Source of the DNA: Clostridium rectalis
Lineage (GTDB): Bacteria > Bacillota > Clostridia > Clostridiales > Clostridiaceae
Length of the DNA: 64,000 nucleotides
NCBI RefSeq assembly: GCF_900626095.1
Contig: NZ_UYZZ01000005.1
Span: 62,001-126,000, forward strand
Direction: 5' to 3'
The notes beneath the pieces were generated by a model. It ran no database searches. It was not told where the DNA came from and saw only the letters and a list, made by a program, of their open reading frames with translations. Shown piece by piece: positions 7,314-17,528 of the stretch (within the stretch, counting starts at the first letter, position 1; each line of letters begins with the position of its first letter). The position numbers and the translations under genes are program-made.

Positions 7314-7670
7314 TTAACTTTTTGAAACAAGTATTACCCCTACTATAATAAATAGTACTCCCATAATTCTTAAAAAATTAATATTTTCTTTAAAAAAGAA
7401 ATAGGAAAATATCATAACTATTATATAGCCTAAACTCACCATAGGATATGCATAACTTAATTCTACTTTACTTAAAACTTTAATCCATAATAAAAAACTA
7501 ATTCCATAAGATATTATTCCAGACATTACAGGTAAATTTTTTATTATACTTAAAATACTTTGAAATATATGGGCAGTTGTAAAATCTAAATTAAGGTTGA
7601 CTGCACCAATTTTTACCAATATTTGTCCTAGTGCTCCTAAAAATACAGATGTTAAAATTAAACCTACCAT
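7314..7670 (-). CDS. Small EamA/DMT-superfamily membrane transporter (ArnE/EmrE-like)
   Basis: 118 aa with four predicted transmembrane helices (about residues 2-22, 48-65, 74-92 and 97-116). The architecture matches half-size drug/metabolite transporters such as EmrE and the undecaprenyl-phosphoaminoarabinose flippase subunits ArnE/ArnF. The start overlaps the end of the glycosyltransferase gene by 7 bp, and that gene and the UbiA-type gene upstream are co-oriented, so a flippase for a lipid-linked sugar is a reasonable inference. A drug-efflux role is the alternative. Confidence 0.8.
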   Translation of the reverse strand: MVGLILTSVFLGALGQILVKIGAVNLNLDFTTAHIFQSILSIIKNLPVMSGIISYGISFLLWIKVLSKVELSYAYPMVSLGYIIVMIFSYFFFKENINFLRIMGVLFIIVGVILVSKS

Positions 7671-8926
7671 ATAAATATCTCCTTAATTTTTGCAAAAAAG
7701 CACACTGTACAATTTATCATAAAAAATATTAACGGGAAAGAATACCTTGCCTGTCCCTCTGTTATAAAATATATGCAAGTAAACATATAAAACATAATAC
7801 AACAGTATAATAAAAATTTATCTGTATTTTCTTGATTTCTTCTTATTAGACTATATAATACATATAGACTATATAATAACACAAATAGAATTCCAGGATA
7901 AAAAGCTACTATTTTAGCTACAGTTGCTATAGTAGTTAAAATATGATTCTTACTATTGTTTAATCCAGATTCAAAAGTTGTATAATAAGTATCTCCTGCT
8001 GCAGCATAAGTATTTTTTAGTCTTAAAAATCCTAACTTTATAAATTGTTTTGGGTTTTCTTTTATCCAACTCTTTGCTGCTTTAGATAACATTTTATTTT
8101 TCTTAGTCATATTAGCATTTATGTACTCATCAGTTTTTACTATAGAATTTTCTACATCTTCAGCAGGCATCCATAAGCCTGTATTGTTTTGAGAATTATT
8201 ATTTATATATAAAACTATACCCCCGTTATTAGATACAAAGGTAGGCTGTCCTATTAATTTAGTGTTTCTATAACACCAAGGTGTTATAACTAGAATTGAT
8301 ACTATAAATATTATTAAACTATTTTTAAGTGAATGAAAAAACTTTTTAGAACTAATAGAATCAACTATAAAAATAGCAAGCGACATACAAATAAAAGTTG
8401 GTTTCACAATTGTATTTAATCCAACCAAAACTCCTAAAATTAAGTATTTATATTTAATTTCACTTAAATATATATTAGTTACCAGAAGTATTATAGATGT
8501 AAAAAATATTTCAGTGGCAACTAGGCTATTATAATAAATATTTAAAGGAAATAATACAAAAAAGGCATATATAACTTTTTTACTTTTTTCCCCTATATCT
8601 AGTTTATTTAATATAAGATAAACTAATAAATAGCTTATTATTGTAAGTAAAATGTTGAAAATTTTAGCTACTATAAGACTAGTACCAAATATTTTAAATA
8701 TAAATCCTAAAACTATACAATATCCTACAGAAGTATATGTATCTCCCCAAGGTTTCCCATTTGCTATATTAGATGATAAATTATAATAATATTCAAAATC
8801 CGAAAAAGGCGTAGTTTTTACTAAAGTAATCCATATTATACTTAGAAGTACTCCTATTAATCCTAAAATTAAATAATATTTTTTATTAGTTTCATCATAT
8901 TTTTTATGACTAATGCTATTCAACAT
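7664..8926 (-). CDS. GT-C family membrane glycosyltransferase (PMT/ArnT-like)
   Basis: 420 aa with about ten hydrophobic segments. TTPFSDFEYYYNLSSNI follows the first membrane helix and contains the acidic residue expected in the first external loop of GT-C enzymes that use polyprenyl-phosphate sugars (families GT39 and GT83). A large extracytoplasmic segment (about 230-310) holds the Trp/Tyr-rich part. It probably moves a sugar from a lipid carrier to an envelope acceptor outside the membrane; sugar and acceptor are unknown. Ribosome binding site GGAGG, 10 nt before the ATG. It is the middle gene of the cassette. Confidence 0.82.
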   Translation of the reverse strand: MLNSISHKKYDETNKKYYLILGLIGVLLSIIWITLVKTTPFSDFEYYYNLSSNIANGKPWGDTYTSVGYCIVLGFIFKIFGTSLIVAKIFNILLTIISYLLVYLILNKLDIGEKSKKVIYAFFVLFPLNIYYNSLVATEIFFTSIILLVTNIYLSEIKYKYLILGVLVGLNTIVKPTFICMSLAIFIVDSISSKKFFHSLKNSLIIFIVSILVITPWCYRNTKLIGQPTFVSNNGGIVLYINNNSQNNTGLWMPAEDVENSIVKTDEYINANMTKKNKMLSKAAKSWIKENPKQFIKLGFLRLKNTYAAAGDTYYTTFESGLNNSKNHILTTIATVAKIVAFYPGILFVLLYSLYVLYSLIRRNQENTDKFLLYCCIMFYMFTCIYFITEGQARYSFPLIFFMINCTVCFFAKIKEIFIW

Positions 8927-8943
8927 AAATTCAGTCCTCCATA

Positions 8944-9804
8944 TTATAGTTTAAAGTATATAATTACAATTATACTAATAATCCACAAAACTATGTTTAC
9001 TAAAAAAGGAATATCTTTTGTAAATATATCTTCAGGCTTTCCACCTATATTTTGTTTAATCATAAGATATTGATATCTGAATATACCATATAAAACAAAA
9101 GGAATAGTAAACATCATTGTGTTACTTTGAATAGAACTAAAAGTATATAAACAATATGCAATTAGTATTGATGGTGTTACTATTGTAAGCATATTATCTA
9201 AAAGTTCTATAGAATATTCCTCTAGAATTTTTCTATGTTTACCACTTTTAGAATTCAAAGTTATAAGTTCACTTTTTCTCTTATTTAAAGCTAAAAATAA
9301 GGATAATAATGTGGTACATAAAATTAACCAAGGTGAGATTGTTATTCCTATAGCGATACTACCTGATTGCACCCTTAAAATAAAACCAAATGTTATTATC
9401 ATAACATCTACAATAACTACATTTTTCAATTTGAAAGAATATGCAATGTTTACAATTATATAGGTCATAAAAATTGCAAATAACTTCATGTTTCCAATAG
9501 AAAAATATATTACTGATATAAGCAAAATAATATCTAATACTATAGCAGTACTCTTTGATACCTTACCACTTGGTAATGGTCTATTTTTCTTTTCTGGATG
9601 TAACTTGTCCTTCTCTATATCAACTAAGTCATTTAGTATATAAATAGTAGAGGAGGTAAGACAAAATAAAATAAAGGTTTTTATAGCAATAAGTAATAGC
9701 GAAGTTTCTACAAATTTACCTGAGAAAACTATTGCAGCAAAAACAAAACCGTTTTTTATCCATTGTTTGGGTCTCATAAGTTGAATTGTTGATTTTAAGT
9801 CCAA
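8944..9804 (-). CDS. UbiA-type prenyltransferase, decaprenyl-phosphate phosphoribosyltransferase-like
   Basis: 286 aa and about eight or nine transmembrane helices. The opening MRPKQWIKNGFVFA and the aspartate-rich motif NDLVDIEKDKLHPEKKNRP are hallmarks of the UbiA branch that includes mycobacterial Rv3806c, which joins PRPP to decaprenyl phosphate. A second conserved loop reads ILRVQSG. Here it would make a polyprenyl-phosphoryl (phospho)ribose. The start codon is TTG at 9804 with AGGAGG 8 nt upstream. It is first in the three-gene cassette. The subfamily is clear; the exact acceptor and donor are inferred. Confidence 0.85.
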   Translation of the reverse strand: MDLKSTIQLMRPKQWIKNGFVFAAIVFSGKFVETSLLLIAIKTFILFCLTSSTIYILNDLVDIEKDKLHPEKKNRPLPSGKVSKSTAIVLDIILLISVIYFSIGNMKLFAIFMTYIIVNIAYSFKLKNVVIVDVMIITFGFILRVQSGSIAIGITISPWLILCTTLLSLFLALNKRKSELITLNSKSGKHRKILEEYSIELLDNMLTIVTPSILIAYCLYTFSSIQSNTMMFTIPFVLYGIFRYQYLMIKQNIGGKPEDIFTKDIPFLVNIVLWIISIIVIIYFKL

Positions 9805-9894
9805 ATTTAATTCCTCCTAAAAATATAATTTTTATTAATTATTAGCTTATAAAGTTACTTCAAATTATAATTTAACATATTTTTATCATTAATT

Positions 9895-9922
9895 AAAGGA
9901 CTTGAATAAATTCAAGCCCTTT
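9895..9922 (-). terminator. Terminator of the first spoVS
   Basis: AAAGGACTTGAA (9895-9906) and TTCAAGCCCTTT (9911-9922) form a 12-bp stem with one G-U in the minus-strand RNA and a 4-nt loop. It lies 21 bp after the spoVS stop codon. The T-run is short (TTTAATTAATG). Confidence 0.7.
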
Positions 9923-9943
9923 AAAATTTAAATTATATTCATA

Positions 9944-10204
9944 TTATCTTGGCTGAACAATTAATTTTATAGCAGTTCGTTCTTCGCCATCAATCTCTAT
10001 ATCAGTAAAAGCTGGTATACAAACTAAGTCAATACCACTTGGTGCTACAAACCCTCTTGCAATTGCAACTGATTTAATTGCTTGATTTAATGCTCCTGCT
10101 CCTATAGCTTGAATTTCAGCCCCTCCTTTTTCTCTTAAAACTCCTGCTAGTGCTCCTGCAACTTTATTTGGACTTGATTTTGCTGAAACTTTTAATACTT
10201 CCAT
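9944..10204 (-). CDS. spoVS: Stage V sporulation protein S (paralogue 1)
   Basis: An 86-aa Alba-like protein beginning MEVLKVSAKSSPNKVAG, with the conserved AIGAGALNQAIKSVAIARGF and ending IVQPR. In Bacillus subtilis SpoVS affects septation and stage V sporulation and is transcribed by sigma-H. Ribosome binding site GGAGG. It lies downstream of rny as in Bacillus, but ymdB, which sits between them there, is absent. It has its own sigma-H-type promoter. A second copy is at 62675-62935; the two are clearly homologous and differ mainly in the middle (GGAE versus CSAE). Confidence 0.95.
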   Translation of the reverse strand: MEVLKVSAKSSPNKVAGALAGVLREKGGAEIQAIGAGALNQAIKSVAIARGFVAPSGIDLVCIPAFTDIEIDGEERTAIKLIVQPR

Positions 10205-10258
10205 AATAAACCTCCTATATTTTAAACTTAATTTGATATTGTTGTTGCTATTTATAAT

Positions 10259-10285
10259 ATTCTACATAAAATGAAAAAATCCTTT
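10259..10285 (-). promoter_or_regulatory. sigma-H-type promoter of spoVS 1
   Basis: The minus strand reads AAAGGATTT (10277-10285), 11 bp, then GTAGAAT (10259-10265), an exact fit to RnAGGAwWW-N11-12-RnnGAAT. The -35 lies in the distal arm of the rny terminator. The expected leader is about 48 nt. Confidence 0.7.
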
Positions 10286-10327
10286 TAATCTAGCAAAATT
10301 TCTAAATTTTTCTAGACTAAAAGGATT
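10278..10327 (-). terminator. Terminator of rny
   Basis: AATCCTTTTAATCTAG (10278-10293) and CTAGACTAAAAGGATT (10312-10327) pair over 16 bp with one G-U. The minus strand continues TTTTTTCATTTT. The start of the 3' arm doubles as the sigma-H -35 of spoVS. Confidence 0.8.
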
Positions 10328-10345
10328 TTTTTACTATTTTATGAG

Positions 10346-11887
10346 TTATTTAGCGTATTCTATTGCTCGAGTCTCACGTATCACATTCACTTTAATCTGG
10401 CCAGGATATTCCAATTCACCTTCTACTGTTTTTACAATATTCCTTGCCATCTCAACTGACCCAGCATCATCTATTTCTTCTGGTTTAACTATTATTCTTA
10501 TCTCTCTACCCGCTTGAATGGCATATGACTTTTCTACGCCTTCATATGAATTTGCTATTTCTTCAAGTTTTTCTAATCTCTTTATATAAGCTTCTAAAGT
10601 TTCTCTTCTTGCCCCAGGTCTTGCTGCTGAAATAGCGTCAGCTGCTTGAACCAATATTCCCTCAAGAGATTGAGATTCTACATCGCCGTGATGAGCTGCT
10701 ATGGCATTAACTATTATAGGTGATTCATGATATTTTTTTGCTACTTCAGCACCTATAACAGCATGTGGTCCTTCAACTTCATGATCTACTGCTTTACCTA
10801 TGTCGTGAAGTAACCCAGCTCTTTTAGCTAACGTAGGATCAATGCCAAGTTCTGAAGCCATTAAACCAGCTAAGTAAGCTACTTCTATAGAATGTTTTAA
10901 AATATTCTGACCGTAGCTAGTTCTATACTTCAATCTACCTAACAATCTAATTAACTCTGAATGAAGACCATGCACACCAGTTTCAAATGTAGCCTGTTCT
11001 CCCTCTTCTCTAATATCACTTTCCACTTCTTTCTTAGCTTTTTCTACCATTTCTTCAATTCTAGCTGGATGAATACGTCCATCTACTATTAATTTTTCCA
11101 AGGCTATCCTTGCTATTTCTCTTCTTATTGGATCAAAGCCAGAAAGAATTACTGCTTCTGGTGTATCATCAATAATTAAATCTACACCTGTAAGGGTCTC
11201 AAGAGTTCTTATATTTCTTCCTTCTCTACCTATTATACGCCCTTTCATTTCATCATTTGGAAGATTTACTACATATACAGTTGTCTCTGCAACATGATCT
11301 GCAGCACATCTTTGAATAGCGTATGTAATTACTTCTCTAGCTCTTTTGTCAGCCTCTTCTTTTGCTTTTGTCTCAACATCCTTTATCATCATAGCAGTTT
11401 CGTGTTTAATTTCTTTACTAACTTCTTCTAACAAAATTTCTTTTGCTTGGTCTGAAGTTAGCCCTGATAATTTTTCTAATTCTTCTCTTTGTTTACTATA
11501 AAGTTCCTCAATACTTGCTTCTAGGTCATCTAGTTCTTGTTGTTTTTTATTTAAACTTTCTTCCCTTTTTTCAAGCATGTCACTTTTTTTATCTATTGAT
11601 TCTTCTCTTTGAATCAATCTTCGTTCTAAGCGCTGAACTTCATTTCTTCTATCCCTACACTCTTTTTCAATATCGTTTCTTAACCTATGCGCTTCTTCTT
11701 TCGCTTCGAGAATAGCTTCTTTTTTCTTGGATTCTGCTTCCCTTTCAGCATCACCCAATATTTTTTTTGATGTTTCTTCTGCATTAGAAATTTTAGCCGC
11801 TGATACATTTTTCCTTATATAAAAATCAATGTATATAGCAATAGCAGCTATTATTACAGTTATTGCTATAATGTACATCGGTTTCAT
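10346..11887 (-). CDS. rny: Ribonuclease Y
   Basis: A 513-aa membrane-anchored endoribonuclease that starts mRNA decay. One N-terminal transmembrane helix (about 4-23) is followed by a long Glu/Lys/Arg-rich coiled coil (about 30-200), a KH domain with [12 protein letters not shown], and an HD domain whose metal ligands are in [12 protein letters not shown] near residue 360. Ribosome binding site GGAGGTGTTCAT. A sigma-A promoter precedes it in the recA-rny gap, and a terminator separates it from spoVS. Confidence 0.97.
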   Translation of the reverse strand: MKPMYIIAITVIIAAIAIYIDFYIRKNVSAAKISNAEETSKKILGDAEREAESKKKEAILEAKEEAHRLRNDIEKECRDRRNEVQRLERRLIQREESIDKKSDMLEKREESLNKKQQELDDLEASIEELYSKQREELEKLSGLTSDQAKEILLEEVSKEIKHETAMMIKDVETKAKEEADKRAREVITYAIQRCAADHVAETTVYVVNLPNDEMKGRIIGREGRNIRTLETLTGVDLIIDDTPEAVILSGFDPIRREIARIALEKLIVDGRIHPARIEEMVEKAKKEVESDIREEGEQATFETGVHGLHSELIRLLGRLKYRTSYGQNILKHSIEVAYLAGLMASELGIDPTLAKRAGLLHDIGKAVDHEVEGPHAVIGAEVAKKYHESPIIVNAIAAHHGDVESQSLEGILVQAADAISAARPGARRETLEAYIKRLEKLEEIANSYEGVEKSYAIQAGREIRIIVKPEEIDDAGSVEMARNIVKTVEGELEYPGQIKVNVIRETRAIEYAK

Positions 11888-12002
11888 ATGAACACCTCCT
11901 TTGCTCTTTTGTAATTTTTAATCTATTTTTTCTAAATATAAAGCATAGAAAGGTGTCATATTTATTCAAATGGATGTTTTCGCTAAACCAGATTTTGTAT
12001 TT

Positions 12003-12031
12003 ATTTTATATTAATTTTATCATTATGTCAA
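12003..12031 (-). promoter_or_regulatory. sigma-A promoter of rny
   Basis: Consensus -35 TTGACA (12026-12031), a 17-bp spacer and -10 TAAAAT (12003-12008) on the minus strand, just downstream of recA. The leader would be about 110 nt. Apart from this promoter, the 160-bp gap shows nothing clear. Confidence 0.75.
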
Positions 12032-12048
12032 GTTGTATATATTCTTAT

Positions 12049-13122
12049 TTATTTACTTACTGCCCTTTTAGTTTCTTGTTTCTCCCCAGGCTTTTCAGAA
12101 GATTTTTTACCGTTTTTAGAGGTATTTTCAGCCAAAGGTAATTCATATTTTTCCCTTATTAAGTTCTCAATTTCTAATAAAATATCACCATTTTCCTTTA
12201 AAAATTGTTTAGCATTTTCTCTTCCTTGACCAAGTCTTGTATCCTTATAGGAAAACCAAGCCCCACTTTTTTGAACAATTTCTTCCTTTACTCCTATATC
12301 TAAAATATTACCTGTTCTTGATATACCTTCATTATACATAATATCAAATTCCGCTGTTTTAAATGGTGGTGCTACCTTATTTTTAGTCATTTTAACTCTA
12401 GCCCTATTACCTAAAAATTCATCACCTTGTTTTATTGAATCTATTCTACGAATATCCATCCTTACGCTGGAATAGAATTTTAAAGCTCTTCCTCCTGGTG
12501 TAGTTTCAGGATTTCCAAACATAATACCTACTTTTTCTCTTAGTTGGTTTATAAAAATAGCTACACATTTAGATTTATTTATAGATCCCGCTAATTTTCT
12601 TAAAGCTTGTGACATAAGTCTTGCTTGTAATCCAACATGGCTATCTCCCATTTCACCTTCTATCTCTGCTCTTGGTACTAATGCAGCTACTGAGTCCACA
12701 ACTATAACATCTATAGCATTTGACCTTACAAGAGCTTCTGCAATTTCTAGTGCCTGCTCAGCTGTATCTGGTTGAGAAACTATGAGATTTTCTGTATCCA
12801 CTCCTAATCTTTTGGCATATGTAGGATCTAATGCGTGTTCGGCATCTATAAATGCAGCAGCGCCACCTTTTTTTTGTGCTTCTGCAATTATATGTAATGC
12901 TACTGTAGTCTTACCTGAGGATTCTGGACCATAAACTTCTATAATCCTTCCACGTGGCACACCACCTATTCCAAGAGCAATATCCATACCTAAGCATCCT
13001 GTAGATATTGCATCTATATTTAACACATTGTGTTCACCTAATTTCATTATAGAACCTTTACCAAACTGCTTTTCTATTTGTCCCATTGCAGCTTCAATAG
13101 CTTTTACTTTATCATTATTCAT
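12049..13122 (-). CDS. recA: RecA recombinase
   Basis: A 357-aa ATP-dependent strand-exchange protein and co-protease for LexA. Walker A GPESSGKT is at residues 65-72; the MAW region [12 protein letters not shown] precedes it, and loop L2 follows the [20 protein letters not shown] segment. The C-terminus is Lys/Glu-rich. An AGGGG sequence precedes the ATG. The upstream region has a consensus promoter and a LexA box at the transcription start. cinA, which lies between pgsA and recA in Bacillus, is absent. Confidence 0.98.
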   Translation of the reverse strand: MNNDKVKAIEAAMGQIEKQFGKGSIMKLGEHNVLNIDAISTGCLGMDIALGIGGVPRGRIIEVYGPESSGKTTVALHIIAEAQKKGGAAAFIDAEHALDPTYAKRLGVDTENLIVSQPDTAEQALEIAEALVRSNAIDVIVVDSVAALVPRAEIEGEMGDSHVGLQARLMSQALRKLAGSINKSKCVAIFINQLREKVGIMFGNPETTPGGRALKFYSSVRMDIRRIDSIKQGDEFLGNRARVKMTKNKVAPPFKTAEFDIMYNEGISRTGNILDIGVKEEIVQKSGAWFSYKDTRLGQGRENAKQFLKENGDILLEIENLIREKYELPLAENTSKNGKKSSEKPGEKQETKRAVSK

Positions 13123-13160
13123 ATTTTCCCCTAAAAGGGCTCACCTTCCTTTCATAATTC

Positions 13161-13172
13161 GAACATCTGTTC
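13161..13172. promoter_or_regulatory. LexA box of recA
   Basis: GAAC-ATCT-GTTC, preceded by C, matches the Firmicute SOS box. It lies about 7-18 bp downstream of the recA -10, that is, over the start of transcription. Confidence 0.9.
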
Positions 13173-13178
13173 TTTATA

Positions 13179-13207
13179 ATTATATAATACTTTTTCAATA
13201 AGGTCAA
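13179..13207 (-). promoter_or_regulatory. sigma-A promoter of recA
   Basis: -35 TTGACC (13202-13207), 17 bp, -10 TATAAT (13179-13184) on the minus strand. The LexA box lies immediately downstream. Confidence 0.82.
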
Positions 13208-13218
13208 CATATGAATAA

Positions 13219-13240
13219 AGTCCCTAGATTTCTAGGAACT
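13219..13240 (-). terminator. Terminator of the ymxG-pgsA operon
   Basis: AGTCCCTAG and CTAGGAACT pair over 9 bp with one G-U and a 4-nt loop. The T-run on the minus strand is weak (TTTATTC). It lies about 53 bp after pgsA and immediately upstream of the recA promoter. Confidence 0.55.
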
Positions 13241-13293
13241 CTTCATTATTAAAGATTATATACAAAATATATTTTTTTAAACACATAAATAAC

Positions 13294-13872
13294 TTACTTA
13301 TCAGTTTTTATGGCATCTTTATTTTTAACAAAATAGTCTATTCCAGAAATTATTGTAATTATTATAGCTGCCGCCATAGAAATCTTTGATATTACAACAA
13401 TATAGTTTGAAGATAAAATATTAGAAATGAAAGAAGTTTTCATAACGCTATCTAAGCTAAGCAATGCAGCCACTATAGCTATTATTTGAGTTACAGTTTT
13501 AGCCTTACCCCAAGGACTTGCTGCTATTACTATACCTTCGGAAGCCGCTACAGCTCTAAGACCTGTTACAGCAAATTCTCTTGCAATTATAATCATAGCC
13601 GCCCAAGCCGGCAAAACCTGTAATTCAACCAATGAAACTAGTGCAGCTGTAACTAAAAGTTTATCTGCTAAGGGATCCATAAATTTTCCAAACTTTGTTA
13701 CTTGATTCCTACTTCTTGCTATGTATCCATCTAATTTATCTGTTAATGCTGCCAATATAAAAATAAACGTAGCTATTTCCTTCCCATAGGGAATTCCTTT
13801 AATAGCTATAAAAATCAAAAAAATAGGTACTAAAAAGATTCTTATTACAGTAAGTTTATTTGCTAGATTCAT
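13294..13872 (-). CDS. pgsA: CDP-diacylglycerol--glycerol-3-phosphate 3-phosphatidyltransferase
   Basis: A 192-aa membrane enzyme that makes phosphatidylglycerophosphate, the first committed step to phosphatidylglycerol. The CDP-alcohol phosphotransferase motif [19 protein letters not shown] continues to PLADK, giving the full DGxxAR-x8-Gx3Dx3D pattern; about five membrane segments surround it. The ATG at 13872 follows AGGAG at 9 nt; a TTG three codons upstream is too close to the ribosome binding site. It overlaps the end of rimO by 17 bp, so the two are translationally coupled. Confidence 0.95.
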   Translation of the reverse strand: MNLANKLTVIRIFLVPIFLIFIAIKGIPYGKEIATFIFILAALTDKLDGYIARSRNQVTKFGKFMDPLADKLLVTAALVSLVELQVLPAWAAMIIIAREFAVTGLRAVAASEGIVIAASPWGKAKTVTQIIAIVAALLSLDSVMKTSFISNILSSNYIVVISKISMAAAIIITIISGIDYFVKNKDAIKTDK

Positions 13873-15193
13873 AATATACAACTCCTATTAAATCATATTC
13901 TAGGCTTTCCTCTATCTTTACTTTTATAATATCACCTACATTTAATATTTTATCATATTTAAAATAAATTGCACCATCAATTTCAGGAGTCATTTCAAAA
14001 TTTCTTCCAATATAATATTCACCATTATGCTCATCTATCATTACATCATAGACTTTGCCAATTTTATCTCTATTAATATCTCTGGAAATACCTTGTTGCA
14101 GAATCATAAGTTCTTTTTCTCTCTTTTCTTTTATATCCTCTGATATTTGATTATTCATATTAGATGCGGGAGTATTTTCTTCTTGTGAGTATTTAAATAC
14201 TCCAACTTTATCTAGCTTATTATTTATAATAAATTCTTTTAACTCTTTAAAATCTTCTAAAGTTTCACCAGGAAATCCTACTATTATTGAAGTTCTAAGT
14301 ACTATGTTAGGTATTTTATTTCTTAATTTATTTATAGTATTAATTATTTCTTCTTTTTTACTTCTTCTCCCCATAGTTTTTAAGATATTATTACTTATAT
14401 GCTGAAGAGGTATATCTAAATATTTACATACCTTTTCATTAACACGTAGTTCTTCTATTAATTCATCTGTCATTTCTTCCGGATAACAGTACAATACTCT
14501 TATCCATTTTATTTCATCTATTTGTGATATTTTTTTTATTAATTCCGGCAACATTTTTTTATTGTAAATATCTATTCCATATCTAGTGGTATCTTGAGCT
14601 ACTAATATTATTTCTCTAACCTCATTTTCAGCTAATGATGATACTTCTTCTAAAATATTTTCTATTTTTCTGCTTCTATATTTACCTCTTATTTTAGGAA
14701 TTATACAATACGTACAAAAATTATCACAACCCTCAGCAATTCGTACATATGCATAATGTTTAGGAGTTGTTAAAATCCTTTCACCTTCATTTATTGTATT
14801 ATCACTATAATTACAGCATAGTATTTTTTCTTTTTTCTTTTCTAATACACTGTCAATTGATTCTTCTAATTTATCATAATCATTAACTCCAAGTATCACA
14901 TCTACTTCTGGTAAAAGACTTTGAAGTTCTTTACCGTATCTTTGACTTAAACATCCAGTTACAACCAATGCTTTACAATTACTTTTTTTATATTGGGACA
15001 TCTCCAATATAGTATCTATAGATTCCTGCTTAGATGATTCTATAAATCCACAGGTATTAACTATAATAACATCTGCTTCTTTAGCATTATTTGTTAATAT
15101 CCCACGCTTTGACATTCTATCTATTAGTATTTCAGAATCTATCCTATTTTTATCACAACCTAAACTTATTACTCCAAATTTTACTTTGTCCAT
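13856..15193 (-). CDS. rimO: Ribosomal protein S12 methylthiotransferase RimO
   Basis: A 445-aa radical SAM enzyme that methylthiolates the conserved aspartate of S12. The N-terminal MTTase domain has Cys in SLGCDKN, NTCGF and VTGCLSQR (second cluster). The radical SAM cluster motif CDNFCTYC is followed by [12 protein letters not shown], and a C-terminal TRAM domain covers about 375-440. The start [18 protein letters not shown] is typical of RimO rather than MiaB. Ribosome binding site GGAGGAG. It sits between ftsK and pgsA in one operon. Confidence 0.93.
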   Translation of the reverse strand: MDKVKFGVISLGCDKNRIDSEILIDRMSKRGILTNNAKEADVIIVNTCGFIESSKQESIDTILEMSQYKKSNCKALVVTGCLSQRYGKELQSLLPEVDVILGVNDYDKLEESIDSVLEKKKEKILCCNYSDNTINEGERILTTPKHYAYVRIAEGCDNFCTYCIIPKIRGKYRSRKIENILEEVSSLAENEVREIILVAQDTTRYGIDIYNKKMLPELIKKISQIDEIKWIRVLYCYPEEMTDELIEELRVNEKVCKYLDIPLQHISNNILKTMGRRSKKEEIINTINKLRNKIPNIVLRTSIIVGFPGETLEDFKELKEFIINNKLDKVGVFKYSQEENTPASNMNNQISEDIKEKREKELMILQQGISRDINRDKIGKVYDVMIDEHNGEYYIGRNFEMTPEIDGAIYFKYDKILNVGDIIKVKIEESLEYDLIGVVYYESSK

Positions 15194-15203
15194 TATACTC
15201 CTC

Positions 15204-17429
15204 CTAATTTATATCTTCTTTATTTATAAGCACTTGTCTTGGTTTACTTCCGTCTTTTCCAGAAATAATACCTCTGTCTTCCAATTGCTCTATAATTCTT
15301 GCAGCTCTATTATAACCTATTCTTAATTTTCTTTGTAGAAGAGATGTAGATGCTTGATCCATATCTAATACTATTTTTATGGCTTCATCCAAAAGCTCAT
15401 CTTTATCTTCATTATTGACTTCTGTTGCAGTATTTATTTCTTCTATTATATCATGTTCGTAGTTGGCTTCTCCTTGCTGATTTTTAATATAATTAACAAC
15501 CTTTTCCACTTCCTCTTCTGAAATAAAAGCCCCTTGTATTCTTAGGGGTTTAGCTTCTCCAGTAGGATAAAAAAGCATATCTCCTTTTCCTAAAAGTTTT
15601 TCTGCTCCAGACATATCTAAAATTGTTCTAGAATCTATTTGACTGGATACAGCAAAAGATATTCTAGAAGGTATATTGGCTTTAATTACCCCAGTAATTA
15701 CATCTACAGATGGTCTTTGTGTAGCAATAACTAAATGCATACCAGCTGCCCTTGCCATTTGCGCCAATCTTCCTATGTAATCTTCTACGTCATTTGGACA
15801 AACCATCATTAAATCAGCTAATTCATCTATTATTATTACTATCAAAGGTAATTTGTCTTCTATTTTTCCTTTTTCGGTTAATTCATTATAACTTTCTAAG
15901 TTTCTAACATTATTTTCTGCAAATAATTTATATCTTCTAGTCATCTCATTAACTGCCCAGTTTAGAGCACCCGCTGCTTTTTTAGGTTCTGTTACTACAG
16001 GAATTAATAGATGGGGAATTCCATTATATATATTTAACTCTACTACCTTTGGATCTATCATAAGTAACTTTACATTTTCAGGAGAATATTTATATAAAAG
16101 ACTCATAATCAATGTATTTATACAAACACTTTTTCCTGAACCTGTAGCACCGGCAATAAGTAAATGGGGCATTTTGGCCAAATCAGATATTACACAATTA
16201 CCCCCTATATCTTTCCCTAACGCAAATGCTAAATTTTTATTAAAACCTATAAATTCTTCAGACTCTAAAACTTCTCTTAAATATACCGCCGTAAGTTCTT
16301 TATTAGGTACTTCTATTCCTACTGCAGACTTACCAGGTATAGGTGCTTCTATTCTTACTCCAGATGATGCAAGGCTTAGTGCTATATCATCAGATAAATT
16401 AACAATTTTACTTACTTTAACACCTGCATGGGGTTGGAGCTCAAATCTAGTTACAGATGGTCCTTTAGTAACTTGTATAATTTTTGCATCTACTCCAAAA
16501 CTTGCCAAAGTTTCTTCTAATTTATCAGCATTATTTATAAGTTCTTTTTTATCCTCTCTATTTAATTTTGAAGTTTTATTATTGTTTAATAGATTAGTGG
16601 ATGGGAAAGTATATACTATACTTTGTTTACTATCATCATTTATCTTATAATCTAATTCCTTATTTAAATTTTCCACTTCTTCCTCTATACTTTTCTCATG
16701 AGATTTAAATGAATTATCGTTACTAAATTTTATATCTATAGTTCTTTGTTTTTCATCTAATGAAGTATTTTTAATGAAGTCAATGATTTTCCTTTTATTC
16801 TTTTGGTTTTTTCCCTCTTTATCTTCTTCTTTGTCAGAAGCAACTAAATCTTCTTTAGTGATTTCCTTATTACGTTTAATATGTTCCTTGTTATTTTTTA
16901 TATTAGCTCTTACATTTTCTATAACATTGTATAACGAAATTTGACTTATTAATATTATAGAGATTATATACATGGCAGTAAAAATAATAAAGGAGCCTAA
17001 TTTACCAAATAATTTGTATAAAGGTATATCTATAAGATAACATAAAACTCCCCCATGAAAAACAGAATTAGAGTTATAAATGTTTTCAATTCCTGTAAAA
17101 ATATTATCTTTATCTATATCAACACCTATGCTTGCCATTTGAATGCATAAAAGTGTGTTAAACAAAAAAAGTATTATACCATAAAATTTTCTATTAAAAT
17201 TTATTTTCCCTTTTTTCAATATAATACATATTCCTATAAATATAATTAACATGGGAAATATAAATGCCCCTAATCCAAATATAGTAATAAGCATTTTTTT
17301 TATTATTTTACCTATAATACCAGAATTAGAATTTGAAAAAACACTTATTAGCATCAATACTCCTACAGTACTTAATATTATACCCTTTATTTCATTTTCA
17401 GCATTGTACAAAGTCTTTTTCTTAGCCAT
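15204..17429 (-). CDS. ftsK: DNA translocase FtsK/SpoIIIE
   Basis: 741 aa. Four or five N-terminal membrane segments (about 20-170), a charged linker (about 180-300), then the motor domain with Walker A GATGSGKS near residue 427 and Walker [11 protein letters not shown]. The C-terminal winged-helix gamma domain ([20 protein letters not shown]) reads polar DNA sequences. In spore formers this protein pumps the chromosome through division and sporulation septa. The ATG at 17429 has GGGGGTGAT upstream; an in-frame GTG inside that site is rejected. As in Bacillus, it follows tepA. Confidence 0.95.
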   Translation of the reverse strand: MAKKKTLYNAENEIKGIILSTVGVLMLISVFSNSNSGIIGKIIKKMLITIFGLGAFIFPMLIIFIGICIILKKGKINFNRKFYGIILFLFNTLLCIQMASIGVDIDKDNIFTGIENIYNSNSVFHGGVLCYLIDIPLYKLFGKLGSFIIFTAMYIISIILISQISLYNVIENVRANIKNNKEHIKRNKEITKEDLVASDKEEDKEGKNQKNKRKIIDFIKNTSLDEKQRTIDIKFSNDNSFKSHEKSIEEEVENLNKELDYKINDDSKQSIVYTFPSTNLLNNNKTSKLNREDKKELINNADKLEETLASFGVDAKIIQVTKGPSVTRFELQPHAGVKVSKIVNLSDDIALSLASSGVRIEAPIPGKSAVGIEVPNKELTAVYLREVLESEEFIGFNKNLAFALGKDIGGNCVISDLAKMPHLLIAGATGSGKSVCINTLIMSLLYKYSPENVKLLMIDPKVVELNIYNGIPHLLIPVVTEPKKAAGALNWAVNEMTRRYKLFAENNVRNLESYNELTEKGKIEDKLPLIVIIIDELADLMMVCPNDVEDYIGRLAQMARAAGMHLVIATQRPSVDVITGVIKANIPSRISFAVSSQIDSRTILDMSGAEKLLGKGDMLFYPTGEAKPLRIQGAFISEEEVEKVVNYIKNQQGEANYEHDIIEEINTATEVNNEDKDELLDEAIKIVLDMDQASTSLLQRKLRIGYNRAARIIEQLEDRGIISGKDGSKPRQVLINKEDIN

Positions 17430-17528
17430 ATAAATTATCACCCCCTTAAATTTATTTCTATATATTATTTTAATTATCCTTTAACAGCTTGTCTATATAA
17501 AAATTAACCATAGGATATACCCATGGCT

